The position numbers and the translations under genes were made by a program. DNA of 6,109 nt from the NCBI GenBank assembly GCA_937902295.1, contig CALGUM010000049.1, positions 1-6,109 on the forward strand, given 5' to 3'. Positions 5,537-6,109 of the stretch are shown here, piece after piece. Below the pieces are notes generated by a model. The model did not search any database and had not been told where the DNA came from. It saw only the letters and a program-made list of their open reading frames with translations. The DNA comes from an uncultured Candidatus Saccharibacteria bacterium (GTDB lineage: Bacteria; Patescibacteriota; Saccharimonadia; Saccharimonadales; Saccharimonadaceae). Every line of letters starts with the position of its first letter. Position 1 is the stretch's first letter.

Positions 5537-5556
5537 TCTCAGCAGTCTCTCAGCAG
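5537..5556 (+). repeat. TCTCAGCAG direct repeat upstream of the adh promoter
   Basis: Two exact copies of TCTCAGCAG (5537-5545 and 5548-5556) have an 11-bp period, about one helical turn. With the adh -10 at 5565-5570 they occupy roughly -40 to -21, where a -35 box would lie. They could bind a regulator of adh. Confidence 0.4.
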
Positions 5557-5561
5557 GTAGT

Positions 5562-5570
5562 TGTTACAAT
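5562..5570 (+). promoter_or_regulatory. extended -10 promoter for adh
   Basis: TGTTACAAT is a TGn-extended -10. Initiation near 5577 gives a leader of about 26 nt that includes the Shine-Dalgarno site. No -35 consensus is seen; the direct repeat occupies that position. Confidence 0.65.
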
Positions 5571-5589
5571 AGTTACTACCTAAGCAGAA

Positions 5590-5596
5590 AGGAGAG
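5590..5596 (+). promoter_or_regulatory. Shine-Dalgarno site of adh
   Basis: AGGAGAG lies 6 nt before the ATG at 5603, a good match at standard spacing. It marks this gene as conventionally initiated, unlike its leaderless neighbours. Confidence 0.8.
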
Positions 5597-5602
5597 CATT
5601 CT

Positions 5603-6109
5603 ATGAAAGCTGTCACATGGCAAGGTAAACGCAAAATATCAGTAGAGACGGTCCCCGATCCGCGTATTGAGAAGCCAAATGACATTATCATCAAAGTCAC
5701 TTCCTCTGCAATTTGCGGTTCTGACCTGCATCTTTACGAAGTGATGGCGCCATTCATGGAGACTGGTGACATTTTGGGGCACGAGCCTATGGGTGTCGTG
5801 CAAGAGGTTGGCGCAGAGATTACTCACCTCAAACCAGGCGATCGGGTAGTGATTCCGTTTAATGTTTCGTGTGGTCACTGTTATATGTGTGAGCGCGGGT
5901 TGCAATCGCAGTGTGAAACAACACAAGTTCACGAACATAATCGCGGCGCATCGCTTCTTGGTTATACAAAACTCTATGGTCATGTCCCTGGCGGCCAAGC
6001 GGAATACTTGCGAGTACCAGAAGCACAGTATGGACCTATCAAAGTACCTGATGCACCAGCAGATGACCGCTTTTTGTTTTTATCAGATGTGCTCCCTACT
6101 GCATGGCAG
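5603..6109 (+). CDS. zinc-dependent alcohol dehydrogenase, N-terminal part (partial at 3' end)
   Basis: The first 169 residues of a medium-chain dehydrogenase/reductase, which oxidises an alcohol or reduces an aldehyde with NAD(P). The catalytic zinc ligands are present: C38 in ICGSDLH, and H60-E61 in LGHEPMG. The four structural-zinc cysteines are C90, C93, C96 and C104. VPGGQAEYLRVP (128-139) closes the GroES-like domain, and FLFLSDVLPTAW at the edge leads towards the Rossmann fold, which lies outside the window. The overall pattern is closest to the glutathione-independent formaldehyde-dehydrogenase-like branch of zinc ADHs, but substrate cannot be read from this part, and the cofactor-binding domain is not visible. 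It has its own extended -10 promoter and RBS, with a direct repeat upstream that may regulate it. Confidence 0.93.
   Translation, partial: MKAVTWQGKRKISVETVPDPRIEKPNDIIIKVTSSAICGSDLHLYEVMAPFMETGDILGHEPMGVVQEVGAEITHLKPGDRVVIPFNVSCGHCYMCERGLQSQCETTQVHEHNRGASLLGYTKLYGHVPGGQAEYLRVPEAQYGPIKVPDAPADDRFLFLSDVLPTAWQ

Noticed and set aside
5521..5540. Small stem (CGAG/CTCG) between the 82-aa gene and adh
   Set aside because: Only four base pairs with a 3-nt loop and no U-run; too weak for a terminator or attenuator.
5639..5998. Minus-strand 119-aa frame opposite adh
   Set aside because: Overlaps the adh segment that encodes all zinc ligands; no upstream promoter pattern.
1..6109. UGA recoding (as in Absconditabacteria/Gracilibacteria)
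   Set aside because: No in-frame TGA interrupts any conserved protein, and TGA is the apparent stop at 5248-5250.
1..6109. Defence system, prophage or mobile island
   Set aside because: No transposase, integrase, terminal repeats, nuclease or toxin-antitoxin pair seen; the recognisable genes are housekeeping families.

Overview
The window most resembles a compact, standard-code bacterial chromosome. My best guess is a Patescibacteria/CPR member, possibly Saccharibacteria. That guess is an inference from short gaps, small orphan proteins, and start codons placed directly behind -10 boxes without a Shine-Dalgarno sequence. No marker gene here settles the taxonomy. TAA, TAG and TGA all appear to end genes, and none interrupts a conserved protein, so there is no sign of UGA recoding.

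Layout, left to right: the C-terminal 323 residues of the ClpB disaggregase (+), cut by the window edge; a 93-aa orphan (-); a bacterial homologue of archaeo-eukaryotic release factors, baeRF family 3 type (+), with a strong RBS; a 42-bp array of six perfect GCGGTCG heptamers between convergent genes; a DUF368/PopT-type polyprenyl-phosphate transporter (-); a YjjX-type inosine/xanthosine triphosphatase (-); a divergent diacylglycerol/sphingosine-kinase-like lipid kinase (+); an 82-aa orphan (-); and the first 169 residues of a zinc-dependent alcohol dehydrogenase (+), cut by the right edge. There is no gene-free stretch over 300 bases, and I see no RNA gene, CRISPR array, insertion sequence, phage or defence island.

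The genes look like housekeeping and maintenance functions, each with its own promoter, rather than one operon. Broad themes are protein quality control and possibly ribosome rescue (ClpB, baeRF), envelope lipid metabolism (DUF368 transporter, lipid kinase), nucleotide-pool cleaning (YjjX) and redox (ADH). Direct functional coupling is not shown by the sequence.

The most distinctive signal is regulatory. Four starts (1298-, 4231-, 4353+, 5496-) lie only 6-7 nt behind TATACT or TACAAT, three of them with a TGn extension. A fifth (3612-) lies 10 nt behind TATACT. These look like leaderless or nearly leaderless mRNAs. baeRF and adh instead have clear Shine-Dalgarno leaders. This pattern also moves the 82-aa gene's start downstream of the first ATG. 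The second notable signal is the heptamer array, which stands where a terminator would be expected.
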